64,000 bases of DNA from Bog-473 sp963726005 (GCA_963726005.1 CAVSAT010000023.1:1-64000), one strand, 5' to 3'. Numbered from the stretch's first letter, positions 33,829 through 43,088 are shown. The notes: generated by a model from the letters alone, not told the origin. Numbers and translations: made by a program.

Positions 33829-35411
33829 TTGACGATGGAGACCGCGCCGCAGTTGTAGTTGAGGTCGGCGATGGTGGCGCCACCGACGGTGACCCCGGTG
33901 GCCTGGAGGACCGGTGTGAGCACGCCCGTCAGCATCGTGGGCAGCAGCGTGGAGAGGGAAGGGGGGAGCCCGCTATAGGAAAGCGTCGGCGAGGTGGACC
34001 CGATCTGGACAGGGTTGGTGGGCGGTGTCGCTTGCTGAGTTGCGGCGGTCGGCGGGACGACCGTCGAGTTGAACTGCTTAAATACGTTCACCCCGCTGAT
34101 CGTCAGCGTGCCGGCTGAAGCGCCACCCAATGTGATGGCCGCCGTGGCCGCGGTCGTGATGCCGTTCACGACGGCCGATCCGAACGAGTTGTTCACCTGG
34201 GAGCAGTTCACCGCGCTCAGGGTGGCCGTGCCCTGTGCCGCCGTGAGCGGAATGTCCACGAGACCCACGCCGAGCACGTTGAGCTTCAGGTCGGCGGTCA
34301 CCTGTGCGGTCGTGGCGGTCGTGCCGACGGGGCCATATGCCACCTGGGGGAGCTGACCGACGACGAGGCTCAACGTCGACGACGTCACTCCGGTGATGCC
34401 GAGCGCGGACTGGACGTCGATCGCGTTGGAGCCGTTGGCCACCTCGGCCTCCGTTGTCAGGAACTGCAGCACGTCGAGGTTGGCGGACATTCCGGGCACC
34501 GAGACGTTCCCACCCCCGCAGGTCGAGCCGTTGATGGAGAAGAGCTGGCACAGCTCGACCGGCGTGCTCCCGAAGTCGAGCGACTCCAACGCGGTGTACG
34601 CGTTGCACGCCGAGGGGACGGGCGAGGCGCCGCAGCTCAGTGCCGCCTTCTGGGTGTTCGCGGCGTTCGTGAGGATGGTCAGCCAATCCGACGCCTTCAA
34701 CGACGTCGTCAAGACGTTGGAGGGCGTGAGGGTGGCCACCCCGGCCGACGCCGCGATCAGCTGATTGATGGTCACATACGTGTTGGCCAGCCCCTGGTAC
34801 CCGACGGCGTTGACGTTGGCGCTGGTCCCGAGCTCGCTCAAGATGGCGTTGAGCACCCCGGACTGCTGGGTGTCGAAACTGGCCAGGTACGTGCCGATGG
34901 AGAAGCCGTCCTCGGGTGTGACAGCGGCGATGGCGGTGCGAGTGACGCTGCTGGCGCCCCCGAAGAAGATCTGTGGCACATTCTGGGTCGCGGCGACGAT
35001 CACGCCGGTACAGGGCAGGTGCAGCGTCGGGACTTGCGCGTAGCAGCCAGCGTTGACTCCAGTTGGCACCGTGCATGTCGAGCCCGTCCAGATGCAGGGA
35101 GTTACCGTCAACGTGGCGTTGCTCCCGCTGTTGTCCGCCTCGACGTTGGCGAGCTTCCCCGCCATATAGGTCTGGCTGTCCGACAGCAGTGTGAACCCGT
35201 CGGCGACGTTGACGTAGCGGGCCAGATCGAGCGCGCCAGTGTCGGCCATCGCCTGCGCGGCGCGGCTCCCGTCGACGGTGAACCCCACGTCAACGCCCAT
35301 GGCGCCACCCCCGAGCAGCGCGACCATGCAGACCGCCGTGAGCACGAACGTCGCGCCCCGCTCGTCGTTCCGGCGCCGGCCCAGCAGCCGATGGATCTTC
35401 ATTCTCCGCAT
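33825..35411 (-). CDS. TadG-like pilus assembly protein
   Basis: 528 residues. The N-terminus has a charged leader then a hydrophobic segment (NDERGATFVLTAVCMVALLG; GVDVGF follows), as in TadE/TadG-type proteins with a class III signal. The rest is a long extracytoplasmic region rich in Thr, Ala, Ser and Asn with several Cys (CIWTGSTC, CYAQVPTLHLPC, CGGGN) that may form disulfides. It lies between the prepilin peptidase and TadE genes on the same strand. The large Thr-rich portion is probably surface-exposed. Confidence 0.8.
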   Translation of the reverse strand: MRRMKIHRLLGRRRNDERGATFVLTAVCMVALLGGGAMGVDVGFTVDGSRAAQAMADTGALDLARYVNVADGFTLLSDSQTYMAGKLANVEADNSGSNATLTVTPCIWTGSTCTVPTGVNAGCYAQVPTLHLPCTGVIVAATQNVPQIFFGGASSVTRTAIAAVTPEDGFSIGTYLASFDTQQSGVLNAILSELGTSANVNAVGYQGLANTYVTINQLIAASAGVATLTPSNVLTTSLKASDWLTILTNAANTQKAALSCGASPVPSACNAYTALESLDFGSTPVELCQLFSINGSTCGGGNVSVPGMSANLDVLQFLTTEAEVANGSNAIDVQSALGITGVTSSTLSLVVGQLPQVAYGPVGTTATTAQVTADLKLNVLGVGLVDIPLTAAQGTATLSAVNCSQVNNSFGSAVVNGITTAATAAITLGGASAGTLTISGVNVFKQFNSTVVPPTAATQQATPPTNPVQIGSTSPTLSYSGLPPSLSTLLPTMLTGVLTPVLQATGVTVGGATIADLNYNCGAVSIVK

Positions 35412-35414
35412 CGG

Positions 35415-35888
35415 CTACGAGCTCGGATTGGAGATCTGGAGGACGTCGGTAGACGAGATGGTCGAGGGCATGATGACGCCCATCCCCGGCAACTCGGGGA
35501 AGAGGGGACTGGAGCTGTAGTTGTAGGTGACGGTGACGGTGAGGCACTGGTTGTTGACGTTGGAGGGGCAGGGTGCCTTGTTGGCGACGCACGTGATGAT
35601 GGTGGCGGACGTCCCGCAGCTGCCTTTGTTCATCCATCCGACGTCTGTCCCCGCCTGGGCCTGGGCCGTGGCGACTGCGGTGGTCGACGCCACGATGCCT
35701 GCTCGCGCCCCGTCCGCCGCGGCCTGGGTGATGGTGGACTGTGCCGAGAGGATGAGCCCATAGGAGATGATGCCGTAGAGCAGCGCGATAAGAAGGACGA
35801 CGACGAAGGCGAACTCGACCATCTCCGCGCCCCGCTCGTCGTCCCGTCGCCTCGGCCCATTTGGTTTTCCCCAGGTGCGCGGTCCCAA
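35415..35888 (-). CDS. tadE: TadE-family pseudopilin
   Basis: About 157 residues. The core ERGAEMVEFAFVVVLLIALL is the TadE class III leader and membrane helix, with the Glu of MVEF five residues after the expected cleavage site. TTG 35888 is chosen because AGGAGG lies about 10 bases upstream; a longer frame exists but would cross the promoter motif at 36002-36022. The C-terminal part has Cys pairs (GSCGTSATIITC, APCPSNVNNQC). Confidence 0.8.
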   Translation of the reverse strand: MGPRTWGKPNGPRRRDDERGAEMVEFAFVVVLLIALLYGIISYGLILSAQSTITQAAADGARAGIVASTTAVATAQAQAGTDVGWMNKGSCGTSATIITCVANKAPCPSNVNNQCLTVTVTYNYSSSPLFPELPGMGVIMPSTISSTDVLQISNPSS

Positions 35889-36001
35889 CGTGGACGCCCC
35901 TCCTCTGTATCTCGGGCTCCGTCGCCAACTCTGAAGGAGAATGTCGAACTGGCGCGTCGCTTCGATACGTCCGGCTCGATTCTGGGCCGACGGCTGCCGA
36001 C

Positions 36002-36022
36002 GGTACATAGGACATATGGACC
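36002..36022 (-). promoter_or_regulatory. Tad-locus promoter motif, copy 1
   Basis: On the minus strand this reads GGTCCATATGTCCTATGTACC. It belongs to a family of four sites at the tad transcription units with shared core GGTCyA..AAG.CCTATG. It lies about 114 bp upstream of the TadE start. Confidence 0.5.
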
Positions 36023-36061
36023 ATTTCATGCTCCTACCAGGGACGCTGCGTCGGAGAATGA

Positions 36062-36080
36062 GCTAAAGGACCTATGTACC
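36062..36080 (+). promoter_or_regulatory. Tad-locus promoter motif, copy 2
   Basis: GCTAAAGGACCTATGTACC on the plus strand, in the same divergent region as copy 1 and mirror-placed to it, 102 bp upstream of the CpaB start. The CCTATG core is exact and the flank matches the other copies less well. Confidence 0.45.
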
Positions 36081-36181
36081 TCGCGACCCGCTCGTCGTAC
36101 CCTCAACGGAGCCAGCTGCCGGCGAACGTGTGACGAGTCGCCACACGTTGCCGATTGGTTGAGAAGAGGGGGGAAGGTTCT

Positions 36182-36955
36182 GTGAAAAGGCAGACGTTGA
36201 TCTTGGTCCTGATCGCAGTGATCCTGTTCATCGCCGGCAGTGCCATCGCGTTCGCCAGCGTTGAGGGCGCAAGCAAGCACACGGGGTCGGGAGTGAACGT
36301 GCAGGCAGCCGCGGCCACGGCGGCGGTCGTCGCCAAGTCCGACATCCCGGCCGGGACGACCGGACAGGCCATGGTCTCGAACTCCATGGTCGCCATCGAG
36401 CTCATCCCGGCCAAGTCCTATTCGGCAACGGACCTGGGTTCGCTGGCGGGGTTGACCAACGAGGTCCTGACCCAGTCCGTGACCAAGGGGCACGCCATCA
36501 GCTCCACGGCGCTCAGCGCCAGCACGTCCTCCATTTCGCTGCCGACCGGGATGGACGGAGTGACCGTCTCGCTGGGCGGGACGGCGGGCCTGGCCGGCTA
36601 CCTCCAGCCCGGCAGCCGAGTCGACGTGTACGCCAACATCACGAAGGTCTCCACCGCGAGCACCGCCGCAGCCGGAGCCACGCTCCCGTTGCCGTGCACC
36701 GAACTTGCCATGAACAACATCGAGGTCCTCGACGTCCAGAGCACCGTGCCGTCCTATGCCTCGAAGCCGTCGTCGGGCGGCCGCACCATCCCGGCCAGTG
36801 AGGTGTTGCTCCTTGCGCTGAGCCCGAGCCAGGCCAGGTCGGTCGAGTTCCTCGCGCAAAACGAGACCCTCTCGGTCGTCCAGACCCAGAAGGACACGTC
36901 GCCCCCGCCCTTGGGGCAGTGCATCGGCACCGACCAGACGGCGACCGCGCCATGA
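36182..36955 (+). CDS. cpaB: Flp pilus assembly protein CpaB/RcpC
   Basis: 257 residues starting at GTG 36182. A membrane anchor (LILVLIAVILFIAGSAIAFA) precedes a SAF-type domain beginning with AAVVAKSDIPAGTTGQAM. CpaB proteins help secretion or anchoring of the pilus in the outer cell layers. The stop overlaps the start of tadZ (ATGA). First gene of the plus-strand assembly operon. Confidence 0.85.
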   Translation: MKRQTLILVLIAVILFIAGSAIAFASVEGASKHTGSGVNVQAAAATAAVVAKSDIPAGTTGQAMVSNSMVAIELIPAKSYSATDLGSLAGLTNEVLTQSVTKGHAISSTALSASTSSISLPTGMDGVTVSLGGTAGLAGYLQPGSRVDVYANITKVSTASTAAAGATLPLPCTELAMNNIEVLDVQSTVPSYASKPSSGGRTIPASEVLLLALSPSQARSVEFLAQNETLSVVQTQKDTSPPPLGQCIGTDQTATAP

Positions 36956-38238
36956 TCTCCCGGCGGATTCTCGTCATCAGCCGGTCACCGGCGCTGAGCC
37001 GCGCCATCCACGCGTCGCTCGGCCCGGGCTACGAGGTCGTCACCAGCACCAGTGTCAGCGACGTGGTCGACGAAGTGCGCGGGCGGGGACCCTTCGACGT
37101 GCTCGTCGCTGGGCCCGCCTTCGACAGCCACGCCGGCATGGCCCGGCTGGCCACCCTCCGCGCCACCGCGGCCGTCCCGACCGTCGTGCTGGCCCTCGGG
37201 CCGAAGCCCAAGGCCAGCCTGAGCGACATCGTCCGGACCGGCGCGGTGGAGCTGGTCGAGTACCCGACCAGCAAGCGCCAGCTGGCCGCCGCCCTCAAGC
37301 GTGCCTTCGACATCGCCGACGCCTCCGAGTCGGCCGAGGCGCCCACGCTGCCCGTCGTTGCCCACGGGGTCGTGGTGGAACGCCCGACCTTCGCCGAGGT
37401 GTTCACGGTGGCCTCGTCGAGCGGCGGTTGCGGCAAGACGTTCTACGCCACCAACCTCGCCTGCTACCTCGCCGCCGAGACGGGTCAGCGGGTGTGCCTG
37501 GTCGACCTGGACCTCCAATTCGGCGAGGTCTCCACAGCGCTGCACCTGCGGCCGCGGTTCACGATTTCGGACCTGCTGTCACGGGAGCCGGTCGACGACG
37601 ACGACCTCGACGAGCACGTGGAGCAGTACCTCGAACAGCACGAGCTCGGCTTCTCGGTGCTGGCGGCGCCGTTCAGCCCGGCGGACGCCGACATGATCGC
37701 CCCCAAGGACGTCTACAAGGTCATGGGCGCCCTGCGCCGACACTTCGACTACATCGTGGTCGACACCCCGGCCCAGCTGTCCGAGATCGTCCTGGCCGCG
37801 TTCGACCACTCCACCCGGGTCCTGTGCATGGTGACCCTGGACCTCCCGAGCATCCGCAACATGCGGGTGTTCCTGAGCACGCTCGAGAAGCTGCGCATCA
37901 ACAGCGAGGCTATCGGGGTCGTGCTGAACAAGGTCGAGGAAGACATCGGCATCGACATCAGCGACGTCCAGGAGGTGCTCGACAACAAGATCGTCTCGGT
38001 GCTTCCGTACTCCCGTGAGGTCATGAAGTCGATCAACAGGGGTAAGCCGGCGCTTGTCTCCGCGGCCAACTCCGACATCGGCAAGAAGCTGGCCGGTGGC
38101 ATGCACCAGTTCCTGTCCGGTGAGGCGACGCCGGTGCTCGGTACGGCGGCGAAGACCGCTGCGATCGGCGAGTCGCGCGGCTTTTGGCGGAGGAGGAAAG
38201 GTCGCACCCACAAGGTGCCCGAGCTCGAGAGGGCCTGA
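36952..38238 (+). CDS. tadZ: TadZ/CpaE-like ATPase
   Basis: 428 residues. The N-terminal receiver-like domain (about 1-120) is without an obvious phospho-Asp. The C-terminal MinD/ParA-type domain has the P-loop SSSGGCGKTFYATN, where the signature Lys of KGGxGKT is replaced by Ser; switch regions include CLVDLDLQFG and YIVVDTPAQLSE. TadZ proteins localise the pilus machine at the cell pole. Overlaps cpaB by four bases and is 5 bases before tadA. Confidence 0.9.
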   Translation: MISRRILVISRSPALSRAIHASLGPGYEVVTSTSVSDVVDEVRGRGPFDVLVAGPAFDSHAGMARLATLRATAAVPTVVLALGPKPKASLSDIVRTGAVELVEYPTSKRQLAAALKRAFDIADASESAEAPTLPVVAHGVVVERPTFAEVFTVASSSGGCGKTFYATNLACYLAAETGQRVCLVDLDLQFGEVSTALHLRPRFTISDLLSREPVDDDDLDEHVEQYLEQHELGFSVLAAPFSPADADMIAPKDVYKVMGALRRHFDYIVVDTPAQLSEIVLAAFDHSTRVLCMVTLDLPSIRNMRVFLSTLEKLRINSEAIGVVLNKVEEDIGIDISDVQEVLDNKIVSVLPYSREVMKSINRGKPALVSAANSDIGKKLAGGMHQFLSGEATPVLGTAAKTAAIGESRGFWRRRKGRTHKVPELERA

Positions 38239-38243
38239 TCGCC

Positions 38244-39809
38244 ATGAACCTGTCTGAGAAGCTGGCCGCCGCCGACGGTACCGAGCCGCCGCCGCCCGAA
38301 GCCACCCCTCCCTGGAACCGGCGGGCAGGGGATCCCGGCGGCCCGTCGGAGCGACCCACCGCCAGTCCCGTCGGGTCGCCCGGTTCGAAGGGACACCCCA
38401 TGCGGAGGGCCGCCGACCGCACCGCCATGGACGAGGCGTGGAAACAGTCGAAGGCCAAGGTCCAGGCGAAGGTGCTCGCGGAGATCGCCCCGACCGCAGC
38501 CGACCTGTCACCCGACGAGCTGCGCGACAGGGTCCGGTCCACCGTCAACGAGATCCTCGAGCGCGAGGACATCGGGATCTCGCCCATTGAGCGCCAGCGC
38601 TTCGTGGAGGAGATGCTCGAGGACTCCCTCGGCTACGGGCCCCTGGAGGGCCTGCTCGCCGACGGCAGTGTCACCGAGATCATGTGCAACTCGTACGACG
38701 AGATCTGGATCGAGCGCAAGGGCCTGCTCGAGCGCAGCGACATCGTCTTCACCTCGAGCCATCAGTACCGGCGGATCATCGACCGCATGGTGCACGGCGT
38801 CGGGCGCCGCGTGGACGAGTCCTCACCCATGGTGGACGCCCGGCTTGCCGACGGCTCCCGGATCAACGCCATCGTGCCGCCGCTCGCCCTGCGGGGCCCG
38901 GTGCTCACCATCCGGAAATTCCCCGAGCGGGCCCTCGTCATGCAGGACCTCATCGCGCTCGGAACACTCACGATGGATTCCGCCCTGTTCCTCGAGGCGC
39001 TGGTGCGGGGCAAGATCAGCATGGTCGTGGTCGGCGGTACCGGCACGGGGAAGACCACGATGCTGAACGTCCTGTCCAACTTCATCCCCGACGGCGAGCG
39101 CCTGATCACCATCGAGGAGTCGGCCGAGCTCCAGATTCAGGGCGCCCACGTGGTGACGCTGGAGACCCGTCCCGCCAACGCCGAGGGGACCGGCGAGGTA
39201 CGGATCCGCGACCTCGTGCGGAACTCGCTGCGTATGCGGCCCGACCGCATCATCGTCGGTGAGTGCCGCGGCTCCGAGACCCTCGACATGCTCCAGGCGA
39301 TGAACACCGGTCACGCCGGGTCCATGACGACGGTGCACGCCAACACCCCGCGCGAACTGCTCGGCCGCCTCGAAACGATGGTCATGATGGGCGGGGTGGA
39401 GCTGCCCCAGCGCGCCATCCGGGAGCAGATCGTCATGGCGGTCGGCATCCTGGTCCAGCTGCAGCGGACAGCCGAAGGTCCCAGGGTCGTCACCTCCATC
39501 ACCGAGATCCAGGGCATGGAGGGTGACACCGTCCTGCTCCAAGACATCTTCCACCGCGTCGACACCTCCGAGGGGATGGGACGGCTCGTCCCGACCGGTC
39601 TGCGTCCCAAGATCCTCGACGAGCTGGCACTCAGCGGCGTCGAAGTGCCACCGCACATCTTCCGCAACGACGAGGACCCGCTCCTCGGCAGCTCGGGGCG
39701 GTCGGGCGCCGGACGGCATCACCGGCCGGCACGGCCGGGGCGTGTCGTGGAGCCGCCCACTGAGGAGATGTACGAGATCCTCGCCCGGCGCCGCGACGGC
39801 GGGAGGTGA
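38244..39809 (+). CDS. tadA: TadA/CpaF secretion ATPase
   Basis: 521 residues with the family's Walker A VVVGGTGTGKTTMLNVLSN, Asp box IDTIEESAEL-type (here ITIEESAELQIQG), Walker B MRPDRIIVGECRGSETLDM, and His box TGHAGSMTTVHANT. The N-terminal 70 residues are Pro-rich and variable. The hexameric ATPase powers pilin assembly. The stop overlaps tadB (GTGA). Confidence 0.95.
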   Translation: MNLSEKLAAADGTEPPPPEATPPWNRRAGDPGGPSERPTASPVGSPGSKGHPMRRAADRTAMDEAWKQSKAKVQAKVLAEIAPTAADLSPDELRDRVRSTVNEILEREDIGISPIERQRFVEEMLEDSLGYGPLEGLLADGSVTEIMCNSYDEIWIERKGLLERSDIVFTSSHQYRRIIDRMVHGVGRRVDESSPMVDARLADGSRINAIVPPLALRGPVLTIRKFPERALVMQDLIALGTLTMDSALFLEALVRGKISMVVVGGTGTGKTTMLNVLSNFIPDGERLITIEESAELQIQGAHVVTLETRPANAEGTGEVRIRDLVRNSLRMRPDRIIVGECRGSETLDMLQAMNTGHAGSMTTVHANTPRELLGRLETMVMMGGVELPQRAIREQIVMAVGILVQLQRTAEGPRVVTSITEIQGMEGDTVLLQDIFHRVDTSEGMGRLVPTGLRPKILDELALSGVEVPPHIFRNDEDPLLGSSGRSGAGRHHRPARPGRVVEPPTEEMYEILARRRDGGR

Positions 39810-40810
39810 CTGCCGTGATGCTCGGAGCACTGCAACTGGGCGGCCAAGTCGGGGCGTTCGTGGCCGCCGTCCTGGTCGGGGCCGGGCTCTCCCTCGCCGT
39901 TGTGGCGGCCATCATGCGGGTGCGTACCAAGCAGCGCACGCTGGCCGAGATCCTCGACGACACCATGGGAACGGCCAAGGTTCCCATCGAGGTCGTGAGC
40001 GAGTCTCCCGAGACCGGCGAACTGTCGGCGCTCACGGTCCGGATCTCGGGCCTCTTCGGACGCATCGACACCAGCGGTGTGCTCGAGCGGCGCCTCGAGC
40101 GGGCGGACATCCCATTGCGGTCAGGCGAATACATCGTCATCACCGCCGCGATCGCGTTGATGCTGGCCGTCGTGGTCGGCGTGGTGAGCCGCTCACCGAT
40201 CGGCTCGGTCATCGCCATCTTCCTGGTGGGCGCGATCGCCTGGTACCAGCCGTCGCGGCGCGCGGCGAAACGGATCAAGCAGATGCAGGAGCAGCTGCCC
40301 GACGCGCTGGCGCTCATGTCAGCCTCCGTCGAGGGTGGCCAGACCTTCCAACGCTCGATCGACATGTACCGACGTGATGCCAGGCCGCCGCTGTCGACCG
40401 AGTTGGACCGGGTGATGGCCGAAGTCGCGGTCGGGTCAGACCTGGTCGTGGCGCTCGAGAACATGGCCGAGCGCTCGGGCGTCGAGGACCTCAAATGGGC
40501 CGTCGAGGCGGTGCGCATCCAGCAGTCCACCGGTGGGCGCCTGGCGCCCATCCTCCACACGCTGGCCGATTTCATGCGGACCCGTCAGGAGGTGCGCCGC
40601 GAGGTGCAGACGCTGTCCGCCGAAGGCCGCATGTCGGGCTACGTCCTCTTTGCCATCCCGATCTTTCTCGTGGTCGCATTGGAGATGAAGGACCCCGGCT
40701 ACCTGCAACCAATGCTCCACGGTGCCGGCTTGATCGTTCTCATCGGCACGGCCGGGCTCATGGGCTTGGGCTTCCTGATCGTCCGCAAGATGGTCAACAT
40801 CAAGGTCTGA
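39806..40810 (+). CDS. tadB: TadB inner-membrane pilus protein (T2SF domain)
   Basis: 334 residues. Membrane segments lie near the N-terminus (VAAVLVGAGLSLAVVAAIM), at about 110-150, and at the C-terminus. Between them is a cytoplasmic type II secretion F domain with LPDALALMSASVEGGQTFQ and LKWAVEAVRIQQSTGGRLA. GTG 39806 overlaps the tadA stop; ATG 39818 is an alternative. Works with TadC as the platform for TadA. Confidence 0.92.
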   Translation: MTAVMLGALQLGGQVGAFVAAVLVGAGLSLAVVAAIMRVRTKQRTLAEILDDTMGTAKVPIEVVSESPETGELSALTVRISGLFGRIDTSGVLERRLERADIPLRSGEYIVITAAIALMLAVVVGVVSRSPIGSVIAIFLVGAIAWYQPSRRAAKRIKQMQEQLPDALALMSASVEGGQTFQRSIDMYRRDARPPLSTELDRVMAEVAVGSDLVVALENMAERSGVEDLKWAVEAVRIQQSTGGRLAPILHTLADFMRTRQEVRREVQTLSAEGRMSGYVLFAIPIFLVVALEMKDPGYLQPMLHGAGLIVLIGTAGLMGLGFLIVRKMVNIKV

Positions 40811-40819
40811 GGGGGTTAC

Positions 40820-41770
40820 GTGAACGCCACTTACATCATTCCCATGGTGGGCATCACGCTCATGGTGGCCGGCCTCGCCGGCGTGGGCGTCGCCGCGTGG
40901 CGTTCGCACCGGACGACGCAGCGACTCGATTTCATCAAGTCGCTCGGCTCGGAGGCCGAGCTGTACGCGGACGCAGTGCCGGTCGTCGAGCGGGTGCAGG
41001 CGCCGCTGGTCAGCCGGGTCTTCGGGCCGCTGGCCAACGGCTTGCGCCACGGCCTCTCGCGCCTCTACCCCTCGAGCGACATCGACCGCGTGCACGCCGA
41101 CCTGCTGAAGGCGGGCCTGACCGGATCGGTTCGCGCCGAGGAGTTCGTTGCCATCCAGGTGGGTTCGGTCATGGGAGGCATCGCGATCGGGCTGATCTCG
41201 CTGGTGAGCGGCGCGGTGAGCGTCAAGATGGGCCTCGCGATGCTGTTCATCCTGCCCCTGCTCGGCGGCCTCGCTCCCAGCTACTGGCTGCGTTTCCGCA
41301 TCAAGTCTCGGCGGTCGCAGGTGACGAACGACCTGCCCGACCTGCTCGACCTGATGACGATCTCGGTGGCCGCCGGTCTCGGCCTCGAGCAGGCCATGCA
41401 GGTCTCATGCGCGCGGTTCGAATCACCGGTCTGCCACGAGCTCCGCCTGACTTTGCGCGAGATGGAGCTCGGGCTCTCGCGGCACGATGCTCTCGAAAAC
41501 ATGAAGCTTCGCACCGACATCGACGACCTCGTGACCTTCGCGGTCGTGCTCTCGCAGGCCGACGCGTTGGGGCTGCCCATCGGTCGGGTGCTGCAGGCGC
41601 AAGCCGACGAGATGCGCGACAAGCGGCGCCAGCGAGCCCGCGAGAAGGCGGCGAAGGTCCCGGTGAAGATCCTCTTCCCGCTCGCTTTCTGTTTCCTCCC
41701 GGCGATCATGATCGTCGTCCTGGGCCCGATCGTGGGCCCGATCAAGCACGCGTTCCACGGAGCGGGCTGA
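40820..41770 (+). CDS. tadC: TadC inner-membrane pilus protein (T2SF domain)
   Basis: 316 residues, GTG 40820. T2SF domain with LPDLLDLMTISVAAGLGLEQ and FAVVLSQADALGLPIGRVL, membrane segments at both ends and about 120-160. Nine bases after tadB. Last gene of the assembly operon before the LuxR-type regulator. Confidence 0.92.
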   Translation: MNATYIIPMVGITLMVAGLAGVGVAAWRSHRTTQRLDFIKSLGSEAELYADAVPVVERVQAPLVSRVFGPLANGLRHGLSRLYPSSDIDRVHADLLKAGLTGSVRAEEFVAIQVGSVMGGIAIGLISLVSGAVSVKMGLAMLFILPLLGGLAPSYWLRFRIKSRRSQVTNDLPDLLDLMTISVAAGLGLEQAMQVSCARFESPVCHELRLTLREMELGLSRHDALENMKLRTDIDDLVTFAVVLSQADALGLPIGRVLQAQADEMRDKRRQRAREKAAKVPVKILFPLAFCFLPAIMIVVLGPIVGPIKHAFHGAG

Positions 41771-41896
41771 CCCACGCCGACCGGCGCCTGCCGGCCCCTC
41801 GGGCACGGAATTGTCCGTTCTGGGGGTTGTTGCACCCGGGCCGCAATCTGGCTGCGACCGCCGTTTGAGGCACAAAGCGTACAATGACCTGGGAAT

Positions 41897-41917
41897 TTCC
41901 ACCGCGCTGTGGTGGAA
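41897..41917. promoter_or_regulatory. Inverted repeat upstream of LuxR-type regulator
   Basis: TTCCACC and GGTGGAA arms (7 bases, perfect) flank a 7-base spacer, 47 bp upstream of the regulator's start. It could be an operator, possibly autoregulatory. It is unrelated in sequence to the CCTATG motif. Confidence 0.35.
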
Positions 41918-41963
41918 TGGAGCCGCCCCGGGCAGCGCGTTTGGGACGGAATGGGGGGGAGCA

Positions 41964-42425
41964 ATGGCGAATACAGCCTCGGCCATCTTGTGGTCGTCGG
42001 CGCAGCCGTCGCCGGCGGAACAGGTCGCGAACGAGTCCGAGTGGACGTTCTACACACAGGTGTCGGTATCCGGGCCGTCGGTGTGCACGACGGTGCACCG
42101 CGGCGAGAGCCTGCGCGCGGGGCGCGCCACGCTGACACGTGACGACCTCGAGGTCGTCACCGACGACTATCGCGATCCCGATGTCTCCCAGCAGCGACGG
42201 GAGGACGACCGCCAATGGGGGCCGTGGTCGCTGACCCAGCGGGAGCTCGAGGTGTTGCAGTTGCTCGCCGAGGGCGCGACGAACGGCGAGATCTCGCAGC
42301 GGCTCTACATCAGCCCCAAGACGACCAAGAACCACTTGGCGGCGATCTTTCAGAAACTCGACGTGACGAACCGCACGCACGCGTTGGTGCGCGCTGTCGT
42401 CATGGGTCTCGTCACCATCGAATAA
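41964..42425 (+). CDS. LuxR-type DNA-binding regulator
   Basis: 153 residues. ATG 41964 follows GGGGGGAG by 3 bases. The N-terminal half (about 1-85) matches nothing I recognise and has no receiver aspartate pattern. The C-terminal helix-turn-helix is clear: LTQRELEVLQLLAEGATNGE then RLYISPKTTKNHLAAIFQKL. It sits between the assembly operon and the pilin genes and is a natural candidate to bind the shared CCTATG motif; that is inference. Confidence 0.85.
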   Translation: MANTASAILWSSAQPSPAEQVANESEWTFYTQVSVSGPSVCTTVHRGESLRAGRATLTRDDLEVVTDDYRDPDVSQQRREDDRQWGPWSLTQRELEVLQLLAEGATNGEISQRLYISPKTTKNHLAAIFQKLDVTNRTHALVRAVVMGLVTIE

Positions 42426-42453
42426 CAACGGCACCTCACAAAAGCCCAGCGTA

Positions 42454-42479
42454 TTTGGTCCATAAAGCCTATGGAACTG
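42454..42479 (+). promoter_or_regulatory. Tad-locus promoter motif, copy 3
   Basis: The site reads TTTGGTCCATAAAG then CCTATGGAACTG, 92 bp upstream of the first Flp gene. Aligns with copy 4 over the core GGTC-A-AAAG-CCTATGGA. Confidence 0.5.
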
Positions 42480-42570
42480 CTTCAACGCAAACCCGAGAAT
42501 GCACTGGGAACTCCAAATGGGTCCGGACAATCGTGCGGATACATGAGGGGCGAGAGAGGGGAATGAAGAA

Positions 42571-42798
42571 ATGACTGAGCTGTTTCTGAACGCGTTTTTC
42601 GCGGTTCGTGGCTTCCACGGCAATCTGCTCGAGCGTGCACGGACAGAGCGTGGGGCCTCCATGGTGGAGTACGCACTGCTCGTTGGCCTGATCGCCGTCG
42701 TTGCCGTCGTTGCGGTGGCTGCGCTCGGAGGAGGGATCAAGGGTCTGTTCAGCAGCGCCAACACTTGCGTCGGTGGCCTGAACAGCACCACCTGCTAG
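42571..42798 (+). CDS. flp: Flp/Fap type IVb pilin, copy 1
   Basis: 75 residues. The class III leader ends at ERG, followed by ASMVEYALLVGLIAVVAVVA with the Glu five residues after the cleavage site, as in Flp pilins. The mature C-terminus ends with Cys residues (SANTCVGGLNSTTC) that could form a disulfide. It is nearly identical to copy 2 from residue 20 onward. This is the structural subunit of the pilus. Confidence 0.93.
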   Translation: MTELFLNAFFAVRGFHGNLLERARTERGASMVEYALLVGLIAVVAVVAVAALGGGIKGLFSSANTCVGGLNSTTC

Positions 42799-42877
42799 CC
42801 GGGGCGGTCTCCACCGCAACGAGCAACGCAATGCTTCCCTAAGGGAAAATTCCCCCTTCCCGAATGGGATGACGGTT

Positions 42878-42908
42878 GGGCTGGGTCGGCTTCGGGCCGG
42901 CCCAGCCC
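42878..42908 (+). terminator. Hairpin after flp copy 1
   Basis: GGGCTGGGTCGGC and GCCGGCCCAGCCC form a 13-bp stem with one wobble pair and a 5-base loop. No T run follows, so it is a probable GC-rich terminator or a 3' stabiliser of the pilin mRNA. Confidence 0.5.
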
Positions 42909-42982
42909 GCTGTCGTATGGCGAAGTGCTCGTCGGCATGGCACGGGTCGTGGCCGGAAATCGGGTCTCGGCCGCTGCCTTCC

Positions 42983-43008
42983 ATTAGGTCTAAAAGTCCT
43001 ATGGATCG
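42983..43008 (+). promoter_or_regulatory. Tad-locus promoter motif, copy 4
   Basis: The site reads ATTAGGTCTAAAAG then TCCTATGGATCG, 81 bp upstream of the second Flp gene, so each pilin gene has its own copy. Confidence 0.5.
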
Positions 43009-43088
43009 ATGCATCAAAAGGCCCGATGCTTTACACCAAGGACGAGCGCCTTTCAAGAGAGCTCGTTGGGGCAAGAGGGGAGCGTCAC

